Shown here: positions 1 to 5,575 of the stretch, in pieces | Position numbering within the stretch: the stretch's first letter is position 1 | Layout: each line of letters opens with the position of its first letter | Assembly (NCBI GenBank): GCA_035513175.1 | Contig: DATKCN010000081.1 | Location: 1-5,588, forward strand | DNA length: 5,588 nucleotides | Origin: DATKCN01 sp035513175 | GTDB taxonomy: Bacteria > Chloroflexota > Chloroflexia > Thermomicrobiales > CFX8 | Reading direction: 5' to 3' | The notes under the pieces: generated by a model | Databases searched by the model: none | Told to the model about the DNA's origin: nothing | The model's input: only the letters and a program-made list of their open reading frames with translations | Program-made: the position numbers and the translations under genes

Positions 1-226
1 GGCGGGTTGCGGGAGGACCAGGGTTTCGTCTGTCTGGTGGTGCGGCACAGGGGGATCGGTTGGGAGGCGTCGAGCAGTCGATGTCCGGGACTGGCTCCGA
101 TCGATCGGGGGAATGGGATCGAGCATGCGACGTGCCCACGAGCCCACGGCGCGCTGCGACGGCTAACGTGGAAGCGTTGCGAGCTCGATGTCGCTGGTGA
201 CTGAGAACAGGGAAGAGGGCAACGTG
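1..226. other. Left-edge region without a supported gene
   Basis: I see no convincing gene here. One reading frame is open from the left edge to a TGA at 202-204, but its translation is rich in Arg, Cys and Gly and lacks any domain signature. The stretch does contain a perfect 12-bp palindrome, CCGATCGATCGG (97-108), and several GATC tetramers. No well-spaced -35/-10 pair stands out, although a promoter for the acetyltransferase gene should lie here. The region could also hold the distal end of a regulatory zone whose other part is outside the window. Confidence 0.5.
211..218 (+). promoter_or_regulatory. Ribosome binding site deciding the acetyltransferase start
   Basis: GGAAGAGG lies 8 bases before ATG 227 and is the reason for preferring that start over the in-frame ATG at 188. 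Confidence 0.65.
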
Positions 227-808
227 ATGGATCAACACGGGCCTGAGCCAGCGCTGATGATTCGGGGGGAGCTGGTCGGGCTGGGGCCGTTGCGGCGCGA
301 TCTGGCGAGCACGTTCCAGCGGTGGATGAACGATCTGGGAGTGGTGCGCACGCTGGCGCAGCCGCGGCGGCCGATGACCGTCGACGCGGAACACGCCTGG
401 CTCGATGGGGCGTTGACGTCGAGCGACGCCATCTTCACGATCTATGAGCTGGACACGCTGCGGCCAATCGGCAACACGGGCCTGGAGAACATCCACGCGA
501 CGAACGGCACATGCGAGTTCGGGATCGTGATCGGGGAGCGCGACGCATGGGGCAAGGGGCACGGCACGGAAGCCACGCGTCTCATGCTGTCATACGCGTT
601 TGACGTGCTGGGTCTGCACAGCGTGAGGTTGGCGGTGTACGCGAACAACGAGCGGGCGATTCGCGCCTACGAGCGGGCAGGGTTCAGGCGCGCCGGTCGG
701 ATTCGTGGCGCACAGCGCATCGGCCGGGCACGGATCGACGAGATCATGATGGACGCGGTGGTCGACGACTTCGAGCCGTCATTCCTCCACGAAATCATGC
801 ATCCGTAA
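227..808 (+). CDS. GNAT family N-acetyltransferase (RimJ/RimL-like, Acetyltransf_3 type)
   Basis: This 193-residue protein is predicted to transfer an acetyl group from acetyl-CoA to an amine in the cytoplasm. The acceptor may be a protein N-terminus, an amino acid, an amine or a drug, and the sequence does not say which. The acetyl-CoA-binding motif A is clear: F98-G-I-V-I-G, then G109-K-G-H-G-T-E-A (109-116), the Q/R-x-x-G-x-G/A type of pyrophosphate loop. Motif B follows as V-Y-A-N-N with A-I-R-A-Y-E-R-A-G-F (about 137-153), including the family Tyr148. Length is normal for RimJ/RimL relatives. I chose ATG 227 because GGAAGAGG (211-218) sits 8 bases upstream. An in-frame ATG at 188 has no comparable site and would add 13 unconserved residues. 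The gene stands apart from the downstream cluster across a 169-bp gap, so a functional link is not implied. Confidence 0.94.
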   Translation: MDQHGPEPALMIRGELVGLGPLRRDLASTFQRWMNDLGVVRTLAQPRRPMTVDAEHAWLDGALTSSDAIFTIYELDTLRPIGNTGLENIHATNGTCEFGIVIGERDAWGKGHGTEATRLMLSYAFDVLGLHSVRLAVYANNERAIRAYERAGFRRAGRIRGAQRIGRARIDEIMMDAVVDDFEPSFLHEIMHP

Positions 809-879
809 CAATCAGCGGCGGGGCAGCCGAAGTTGTCAAGCGGTTACGTTCTGAACTCCGGCCAGCGCGAGAGGCTCGC

Positions 880-908
880 TTGCGCGACGCGCGCCAAGGC
901 GCTATGGT
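880..908 (+). promoter_or_regulatory. Candidate sigma-70-type promoter for the DUF2269/SDR/P450 unit
   Basis: A -35-like TTGCGC (880-885) is separated by 17 bases from a -10-like TATGGT (903-908), which matches TATAAT at four of six positions. Transcription would start near 915 and give a leader of about 60 bases before ATG 978. An odd-length palindrome, GCGCG-A-CGCGC (882-892), overlaps the -35 and could be an operator, although such strings arise easily in GC-rich DNA. No other paired elements were found in this gap. The call rests on hexamer match and spacing only. Confidence 0.35.
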
Positions 909-977
909 GGCAGCATCACGCACGCCAGCCGCCCAGTCGATGCCGTACCTGCGGCGCGTACGCGAGAGAGTGCGGGC

Positions 978-1568
978 ATGTCGACCTATGATGTCGTGAA
1001 ATTCGCGCACATACTCGGTGTGATCGGACTGTTCGCCGGATCCGCGATCGTGCTGACCGCGATGATCCGCATGCGATACGCGCGGACTATCGAGCAACAG
1101 CGTGAGTGGTCGGGAATCGCAAGCGGGCTGACCCGGCTCGTGCCTGGCACGATCGGCACAATCCTGCTGCCCGGCGTCTACATGACGCACAGGTCCTGGG
1201 CATGGGACGTTCCCTGGATCGTGACGGCGCTGGTGGCCTACCTGATCATGCTGCCGTTGGCGCCGGCCATCAACGCGCGCCGTCTGGCGGCACTCCACCG
1301 CGCAGTGAAGCAGTCCTCCGACGGGCCGCCACCCGCCGACGTCGTTCGCCGGACGCATGACCCGATCCTGTGGACGTCGGTGCAGACAATGACGCTGGTC
1401 GATCTCGGCATCGTGTTCCTCATGGTGACGAAGCCCGGTGTGACGGGCTCGATCACGACCATGGCGGTCGCCATCACCTGCGGCGCGCTCCTGTCAGTCC
1501 CACGGTGGCGCGGATTCGCGGACGTGACGCCGCTGACGACCCACGCCAGCAGCAGCAGTGACGACTAG
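978..1568 (+). CDS. DUF2269-like integral membrane protein
   Basis: This 196-residue protein is mostly hydrophobic and resembles the DUF2269 family of bacterial integral membrane proteins, whose function is unknown. The N-terminal pattern K-F-A-H-I-L-G-V-I (8-16) and the later L-M-V-T-K-P (148-153) match what I recall of that family. Predicted membrane segments are about residues 7-29, 55-70, 78-98, 133-152 and 158-174. Basic clusters after segment 1 (R-M-R-Y-A-R), after segment 3 (A-R-R-L) and at the C-end (P-R-W-R) suggest a cytoplasmic C-terminus. His11 lies inside the first helix. The tail ends in four serines and two aspartates, the serines encoded by a short AGC run (1548-1559). Start ATG 978 is preceded by a weak purine run (GAGAGAG, 964-970). 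The stop is 59 bases before the SDR gene on the same strand, so co-transcription is likely but not proven. I do not assign a function. Confidence 0.75.
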   Translation: MSTYDVVKFAHILGVIGLFAGSAIVLTAMIRMRYARTIEQQREWSGIASGLTRLVPGTIGTILLPGVYMTHRSWAWDVPWIVTALVAYLIMLPLAPAINARRLAALHRAVKQSSDGPPPADVVRRTHDPILWTSVQTMTLVDLGIVFLMVTKPGVTGSITTMAVAITCGALLSVPRWRGFADVTPLTTHASSSSDD

Positions 1569-1610
1569 CAGCATACTTCCGTGGGCGGGACGCGCCGTCG
1601 CGATGCGCTC

Positions 1611-1620
1611 GGAGTGAGGG
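1611..1620 (+). promoter_or_regulatory. Ribosome binding site of the classical SDR gene
   Basis: GGAGTGAGGG ends 7 bases before ATG 1628 and supports that start. The 59-base gap between the upstream stop and this ATG shows a -10-like CATACT (1572-1577) but no -35 at the right distance, so a separate promoter is not supported. Confidence 0.6.
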
Positions 1621-1627
1621 ACCTGGC

Positions 1628-2467
1628 ATGAATGATCTCAGCGGACGGACGGCGATCGTCACCGGGGCGTCGCGCGGAATAGGCGTCTACATTGCCGAGG
1701 AGCTGTGCCGCCAGGGGATGCGGCTTGCGCTGGCGGCGCGGGGACAGCCGGAACTGGAAGCAATCGCAGCGGGCCTGCGCCAAGATGGGCGCGAGATCGT
1801 CGTTATCCCGACCGATCTCGCAAGCGCAGCGTCACGGGCCAGCCTGGTTGAGGAGGCGCTGCGGACATTCGGTCACGTCGACGTGCTGGTGAACAACGCG
1901 GCGATGGAAGTCACGCTGCCGTTCCATCGCATCTCCGAAACAGAGATCGATCAGACAATCCAGGTCAGCCTGACGGCGCCGATCAGCCTGATGCGACTGC
2001 TCGTCCCGCACATGTTGGAGCGGCGAAGCGGGCACATCGTCAATATCGGATCACTGGCGGGAAAGTCCGGCCCGCCGTTTTCAGGCACCTATGGCGCGAC
2101 CAAGGCGGGCCTGATCGCGTTTACCGAGACGTTTCGGTCCGAGTACCACGGCAGTGGCGTCAGCGCGTCGGTCATCTGTCCGGGCTATGTGCGCGAGTCC
2201 GGTATGTATCACCGCATCGCCGGAGAAACAGGCATCAGAGCGCCGTGGTTCATCGGGACGTCGCGTCCGGAGGCGATCGCGCGCGCGGTCACCCGGGCCA
2301 TCAGCCGTGATGTGCCAGAGATCATCGTGAACCCGGTCCCGATGCGGTTTATGACCGCGGTCAGCGAGCTGTCACCGGGGCTTGGCGAGTGGCTGACGCG
2401 TCGATCGGGCGCGAACACGCTGTGGGAACAGGCAGCGCGCAGCTACGAACGGGAGCGTTCGGAGTGA
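1628..2467 (+). CDS. Short-chain dehydrogenase/reductase (classical SDR)
   Basis: This 279-residue cytoplasmic oxidoreductase is predicted to interconvert an alcohol and a ketone using NAD(P)(H). The Rossmann motif T12-G-A-S-R-G-I-G (12-19) opens the protein. The adenine-pocket residues T62-D63-L64 and the N89-N-A-A motif follow. Ser142, Tyr155 and Lys159 (Y-G-A-T-K) form the catalytic triad, and P185-G186 follows the last core strand. Arg16 within the glycine motif and Arg38 after strand 2 lean towards NADP(H), by analogy. One oddity: the fourth tetrad residue, usually Asn in V-N-L-x-A-P, is Ser114 here (V-S-L-T-A-P, codon AGC). The length includes a C-terminal extension beyond a minimal 250-residue SDR, as in retinol-dehydrogenase-like or DltE-like members. 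The last bases overlap the next gene as GTGA, so translation is probably coupled. The substrate is not readable from sequence. Confidence 0.94.
   Translation: MNDLSGRTAIVTGASRGIGVYIAEELCRQGMRLALAARGQPELEAIAAGLRQDGREIVVIPTDLASAASRASLVEEALRTFGHVDVLVNNAAMEVTLPFHRISETEIDQTIQVSLTAPISLMRLLVPHMLERRSGHIVNIGSLAGKSGPPFSGTYGATKAGLIAFTETFRSEYHGSGVSASVICPGYVRESGMYHRIAGETGIRAPWFIGTSRPEAIARAVTRAISRDVPEIIVNPVPMRFMTAVSELSPGLGEWLTRRSGANTLWEQAARSYERERSE
2451..2467 (+). promoter_or_regulatory. Ribosome binding site and GTGA overlap coupling the two SDR genes
   Basis: GGGAG (2451-2455) lies 8 bases before GTG 2464, inside the end of the upstream gene. The GTG start and the upstream TGA stop share GTGA (2464-2467), the usual arrangement for translational coupling. 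This decides the GTG start over the in-frame ATG at 2389, because the Rossmann strand begins directly after the GTG. Confidence 0.75.
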
Positions 2468-3453
2468 CCACGCTCGTTACCGGCGGCACCGGATTCGTAG
2501 GCGGCGCGATCGTTCGTGAGCTGCTGCGCCAAGGCGAGCACGTGCGAGTCCTGGCGCGCCGCCCATCCGCCGCCACGGGGCTAGCGGAGTCCGGCGTGGA
2601 GGTCGTGCAGGGCGACATCATGGATCAGGCCAGCGTCGAGTCGGCGCTCAACGGATGCGACACGCTGTATCACGCGGCGGCCGTGTTCGATTTCTGGATA
2701 CCGGACAAGCGCGTGATGGCCGCGACCACCGACGGCGCCAGGAACGTGCTCGAAGCCGCAATCCGCGCGGGAACGCCCAGGATCATCTACACCGGCGCGG
2801 CCTCAACGATCGGAGAGCGCAAGGGGGAAGTCGGCGACGAGACGACGGCACACCGCGGCTACAGCATGACCACCTACGAACGGGCAGAGGTCGCGGCCGA
2901 GCGCCTGGTGCGCGGATACGTCGATCAGGGGCTGCCAGTTATCTCGGTCCTGCCCGCTTCCGTCTACGGGCCGGGGAACTTCAAGCCGGTTGGGCGGGGC
3001 ATTATCAACCTCATCAATGGCCGCGTGCCAGCGAAGTTCAACGGGGTTGTCAGCTACGTCTATCTCGACGATGTCGGACGGGGGCACGTCCTCGCCGGAC
3101 AGCGCGGGAAAATCGGTGAGCGGTACATTCTGTCCGGCTCTAACGTCACCATGGCGGAATGGTTCGAGGCTATCTGCCGGCTGACGGGCATCAGAGTGCC
3201 ACCCACGATCCCGATCATGGCGGCGCGCGCGTACGCCGAGTGCGGCGAACTCGTCGCGCGCGTGACCAAACGACCGCCGACTCTGCCGCGCGATCTGCTC
3301 ACCATCTGCGCGCACGGATTCCAGGTCGATGGATCGAAGGCTGAGCGTGAGATTGGCATGACGTACACGCCGTTGGAAGAAGGCCTGCGAGCCACCATTC
3401 AATGGTATTGGGAACACGGGCATCTCAAACGCCGGCCCGCCTGCGTGGCATGA
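2464..3453 (+). CDS. NAD-dependent epimerase/dehydratase family protein (extended SDR, HpnA / dihydroflavonol-reductase-like)
   Basis: This 329-residue cytoplasmic protein belongs to the extended SDRs that reduce, oxidise or epimerise sugars, flavonoid-type ketones or sterol and terpenoid alcohols. The glycine motif G7-G-T-G-F-V-G (7-13) sits at the very N-terminus, R32-R33 follows strand 2 (NADP-type preference, inferred), D51 lies in G-D-I-M-D, and H70-A-A-A is the usual post-strand-4 motif. The substrate lobe runs from about residue 165 (S-V-Y-G-P-G). The active site is unusual. The expected Y-x-x-x-K is Y138-E-R-A-E142, so Glu replaces the catalytic Lys. The expected T-S-S is T110-G-A, so Ala112 sits at the usual Ser position. 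Tyr138 is kept. Function as a standard dehydrogenase is therefore uncertain, and a cofactor-binding or atypical enzyme is possible. The gene overlaps the upstream SDR by 4 bases and lies 48 bases before the P450. Starting at ATG 2389 would add 25 residues ahead of the Rossmann strand and is disfavoured. Confidence 0.92.
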   Translation: MTTLVTGGTGFVGGAIVRELLRQGEHVRVLARRPSAATGLAESGVEVVQGDIMDQASVESALNGCDTLYHAAAVFDFWIPDKRVMAATTDGARNVLEAAIRAGTPRIIYTGAASTIGERKGEVGDETTAHRGYSMTTYERAEVAAERLVRGYVDQGLPVISVLPASVYGPGNFKPVGRGIINLINGRVPAKFNGVVSYVYLDDVGRGHVLAGQRGKIGERYILSGSNVTMAEWFEAICRLTGIRVPPTIPIMAARAYAECGELVARVTKRPPTLPRDLLTICAHGFQVDGSKAEREIGMTYTPLEEGLRATIQWYWEHGHLKRRPACVA

Positions 3454-3463
3454 ATGAGCAGCA

Positions 3464-3485
3464 CGCCGCCCGCGGCGGCACGGCG
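3464..3485 (+). other. All-GC hairpin between the extended SDR and P450 genes
   Basis: GCCGCC (3465-3470), a 3-base loop CGC and GGCGGC (3474-3479) form a perfect 6-bp hairpin. CGCCG (3464-3468) can alternatively pair with CGGCG (3481-3485). The structure begins 11 bases after the extended-SDR stop and ends 8 bases before the P450 ribosome binding site. No T-run follows, so it is not a typical terminator. It could tune P450 translation or mRNA processing, or it may simply reflect GC-rich sequence. Confidence 0.35.
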
Positions 3486-3487
3486 TG

Positions 3488-3493
3488 AAAGGA
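3488..3493 (+). promoter_or_regulatory. Ribosome binding site deciding the P450 start
   Basis: AAAGGA lies 8 bases before ATG 3502. The alternative in-frame ATG 3454 directly follows the upstream TGA and has no such site, although reinitiation there could produce a form longer by 16 residues. Confidence 0.65.
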
Positions 3494-3501
3494 ACCGCCA
3501 C

Positions 3502-4848
3502 ATGACTCCGCATGTTTCCGCACCTGGTCCCACCGGCGCACGGATGGCTCGCGAGCTCGCGGCGTATATGCGCGATCCGATCTCCACGTTCGAGCGACTG
3601 GCAGGCGCCTACGGTGATGTCGTCAAGATGACGAGCAAGCCGACCGACACCTACCTGATCAATGATCCTGATCTGATAGAGGATATTCTCGTCACGCGTG
3701 ACTGGAATTTCGTCCCGGTTCGACCAGTCTCGTTCGGTCGCGCATTCCACATGTCAACCTCATCCAGCGAGGGCTATTTTCATCGCCGCCATCGACCGAT
3801 GTTCGAGGCCCCGTTGCAGCCGGACCACATCGGGCGGTTCGCCCACGTGGTCACCGAGTGCGCCGGCCGGCTGAGGGATAGCTGGCGTGAAGGCGCCGAG
3901 GTCGATATCGAGCAGGACATGGCGCGCCTCATGTCAGAGGTGATGGGGCAATTGATGTTTGGCTCGGATACGCTCGCGGACCCACGCGAACGCGACGCGG
4001 CCGTCGACGCGGCGAACTTCATTGCCACGCGGCCGGCGCACCCGCTCGGGAGCGCGCGGGAGGCGCTGCCGTTTCTACCCGAGAACCGGCGCTTCTGGAG
4101 CGCGATCGGCTTCCTGGACGGGATCATTTATCGCAGGATTGCCGAGCGACGGGCGAGCCCGGACGCGCACGATGACTTGCTCGCCTTGCTGCTGAAGGCG
4201 CGCGACCCCATCGATGGACAGGGCATGTCTGATCGCCAGGCTCGCGACGAAGTCGTGTCAATCTACATGGTCCCGTCGCTGCTCATGGCCCGGGCGATGA
4301 CGTGGACGTTCTATCTTCTGTCCGGTCACAGCGATGTGGAAGAACGGTTACACGCGGAAGTCGACGGACCCCGCGACGGGACCGTACGCCCGCTCAGTGA
4401 TCCCGCGTCGTTGCCGCACACTCATGCTGTGATCGCTGAGTCGATGCGTCTCTACCCGCCATCGTGGATCGTCGGACGCACGGCAGTCCAGGATTTCGAC
4501 ATCGGTGGATACACGCCACAGGCCGGGTCGACCTTCATCCTCAGCGCCATGCTGACGCAGCGTGACGAGCGCTATTTCCCTGATCCAACGCGCTTTGACA
4601 TGGATCGCTGGGTTCCTGAGGCCGTCGCAGCACGGGCGGAGTACACCTATTTTCCGTTTTCCGGTGGTCAACGTGACTGTCTGGGGAAGCACTTCGCCTG
4701 GCTGGCGCTGAAACTGACGCTGGCGACGCTGTCAGAGCAGTGGCGACCACGGCTGGCGCCGGAGCATCGGGTAGTGCCCGCGCCCCTGTTTGCGCTGTGT
4801 TGCCGGCACGGCATGCGGATGCGGCTGGAGCGGCGGGCGTCGAGCTGA
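3502..4848 (+). CDS. Cytochrome P450 with atypical I-helix
   Basis: This 448-residue protein is a soluble bacterial-type P450 with no membrane anchor, and its length is normal. In order it shows a P-G-P-T-G start (8-12), Y-G-D-V-V (37-41), a C-helix with H94-R-R-H-R98 in the W/H-x-x-x-R position, an ExxR motif E313-S-M-R316, the PERF-type F359-P-D-P-T-R-F365, and the heme loop F386-S-G-G-Q-R-D-C393-L-G. Cys393 is the axial thiolate ligand and matches FxxGxRxCxG. The I-helix is abnormal: aligned back from T267-W and L272-L-S, the usual A-G-x-D/E-T-T is V257-P-S-L-L-M262. The proton-delivery acid and alcohol are both absent. Such P450s in other families often use peroxide, rearrange substrates or need a substrate carboxylate. 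Here normal O2-dependent hydroxylation is in doubt. Family assignment is certain, substrate unknown. It is the last gene of the unit, and no redox partner gene is in the window. Confidence 0.95.
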   Translation: MTPHVSAPGPTGARMARELAAYMRDPISTFERLAGAYGDVVKMTSKPTDTYLINDPDLIEDILVTRDWNFVPVRPVSFGRAFHMSTSSSEGYFHRRHRPMFEAPLQPDHIGRFAHVVTECAGRLRDSWREGAEVDIEQDMARLMSEVMGQLMFGSDTLADPRERDAAVDAANFIATRPAHPLGSAREALPFLPENRRFWSAIGFLDGIIYRRIAERRASPDAHDDLLALLLKARDPIDGQGMSDRQARDEVVSIYMVPSLLMARAMTWTFYLLSGHSDVEERLHAEVDGPRDGTVRPLSDPASLPHTHAVIAESMRLYPPSWIVGRTAVQDFDIGGYTPQAGSTFILSAMLTQRDERYFPDPTRFDMDRWVPEAVAARAEYTYFPFSGGQRDCLGKHFAWLALKLTLATLSEQWRPRLAPEHRVVPAPLFALCCRHGMRMRLERRASS

Positions 4849-4928
4849 CGGGATGGGCGCCGGACTGGCAGGAGCGAACGACTCCCCCACATCGTTGACG
4901 AATGGCGCGCCGAAGCGGTGTCCCGCGG

Positions 4929-4950
4929 CGTCGGTTTCGGTGAACCGACG
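4929..4950. terminator. Candidate bidirectional terminator hairpin between convergent genes
   Basis: CGTCGGTT (4929-4936) pairs perfectly with AACCGACG (4943-4950) around the 6-base loop TCGGTG. The hairpin lies 80 bases past the P450 stop and one base beyond the stop codon of the convergent gene. It has no clear T-run on either strand, so intrinsic termination may be weak. Position between convergent genes and the perfect stem are the evidence. Confidence 0.5.
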
Positions 4951-4951
4951 A

Positions 4952-5464
4952 TCAGGCGTCGGGTGGCGAACCGTTCTTCCTCCAGAAGCCCCAGGGCCGC
5001 AACCCAATCGGAGTCAGGCCGACGATGACGGCCGACAGCAAGACGATGGCATGCAGGATGTCATCGGCGGGATTCAGGGGGATGTATCCGTACCAGGAAG
5101 GCTCGGCTGAGAGCACGGGCTGGCCCGCCGCGGCAATCTCGTTCCAGTTCGCCGACACCATCCAGACGCCATCGTCAGTGGTCAAGCCCATGATCAGGAA
5201 GATGGCAACGACGAGAACGATCAGCCGCGCGTACTCGCGTGACCCCGACGTGTGCCGATATGCGAACAGGCCGATCAGTCCGAGCAGGATATGCGCGACG
5301 AAGTGAAACCAATTGCCGAGAAAGATGCCGAGCACTTTTGCGGCTTCGGGCCACAGAATCAGGCCGTCGCCCGGGGCATCGGTCAGCGGTTTGATGATGG
5401 ACGGAGTCCCGACCGCAATGAAGAAGACAATCATAAAGCGCGCGTACGCCTGGGCAACGGTCAT
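4952..5464 (-). CDS. DUF4383-like membrane protein
   Basis: This 170-residue membrane protein resembles the DUF4383 family, which has no established function. Two motifs carry the call: G50-N-W-F-H-F-V-A-H-I-L-L-G (50-62), like the family N-x-x-H-x-x-x-H-x-x-x-G helix, and I-P-L-N131-P-A-D-D-I-L-H138, like the family N-x-A-D-N-x-L-H motif before the last helix. Predicted membrane segments are about 8-26, 48-69, 79-96 and 134-151. His54, His58 and His138 lie in or next to membrane helices. I chose ATG 5464 (read on the minus strand) because GGAGGA (complement of 5471-5476) sits 6 bases upstream. An in-frame start at 5554 would add 30 hydrophilic residues ahead of the first helix. The gene converges on the P450 and is a separate transcription unit. 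Confidence 0.78.
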   Translation of the reverse strand: MTVAQAYARFMIVFFIAVGTPSIIKPLTDAPGDGLILWPEAAKVLGIFLGNWFHFVAHILLGLIGLFAYRHTSGSREYARLIVLVVAIFLIMGLTTDDGVWMVSANWNEIAAAGQPVLSAEPSWYGYIPLNPADDILHAIVLLSAVIVGLTPIGLRPWGFWRKNGSPPDA

Positions 5465-5470
5465 GGGTTT

Positions 5471-5476
5471 TCCTCC
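5471..5476 (-). promoter_or_regulatory. Strong ribosome binding site of the DUF4383-like gene
   Basis: The minus strand reads GGAGGA, with 6 bases before ATG 5464. It is the best Shine-Dalgarno match in the window and fixes the start. Confidence 0.75.
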
Positions 5477-5569
5477 AGTCCACTGAACCTCGATGCGCGA
5501 CGGCAACCGCCAGTCGAACGTCGACGCCATGCGACCAACGTGTTGAGCTGGCACGGATCGAACACCGGC

Positions 5570-5575
5570 AGTATA
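5570..5575 (-). promoter_or_regulatory. Candidate -10 element for the DUF4383-like gene
   Basis: The minus strand reads TATACT (five of six matches to TATAAT), within GCTATACTG. The matching -35 would fall just beyond the right edge of the window. Transcription would begin near 5563 and leave a leader of roughly 100 bases. Only half of the promoter is visible. Confidence 0.4.

Noticed and set aside
97..108. Palindrome CCGATCGATCGG
   Set aside because: It is perfect over 12 bp but has no partner copy or promoter context. In GATC-rich, GC-rich sequence it is not enough for an operator or origin call.
7..204. Open frame of 65 codons at the left edge, starting at TTG 7
   Set aside because: The translation is Arg/Cys/Gly-rich with no recognisable domain, and it runs into the upstream region of the acetyltransferase gene. 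It is more likely chance openness in GC-rich DNA.
955..964. Palindrome CGCGTACGCG before the DUF2269-like start
   Set aside because: It is ten bases of alternating GC-rich sequence with no companion element, and likely chance.
795..1358. Minus-strand open frame of 187 codons
   Set aside because: It is antisense to the DUF2269-like gene and its gap, has a low-complexity Arg/His-rich translation, and shows no domain.
1548..1559. Short AGC triplet run
   Set aside because: Four serine codons (three AGC and one AGT) at the tail of the DUF2269-like gene. This is too short to count as a meaningful repeat.
1572..1577. CATACT as a -10 for the SDR gene
   Set aside because: No acceptable -35 lies 16-18 bases upstream, and the 59-base gap allows read-through from the upstream gene.
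2389..2463. Upstream ATG start for the extended SDR
   Set aside because: The extra 25 residues lie inside the preceding SDR gene and precede the Rossmann strand. GTG 2464 has a well-spaced GGGAG and the GTGA overlap.
2803..3750. Minus-strand open frame of 315 codons
   Set aside because: It lies antisense to the extended SDR and P450 genes, which have full domain signatures. Its translation is Arg/Asp/His-rich without motifs, a typical shadow frame in high-GC DNA.
4790..5110. Plus-strand open frame of 106 codons crossing the P450 end and the convergent gap
   Set aside because: It overlaps the end of the P450 in another frame, reads through the hairpin and runs antisense to the DUF4383-like gene. 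The translation has no motif.
5465..5554. N-terminal extension of the DUF4383-like protein from ATG 5554
   Set aside because: The 30 extra residues are hydrophilic and unlike a signal peptide. The GGAGGA site before ATG 5464 is much stronger.
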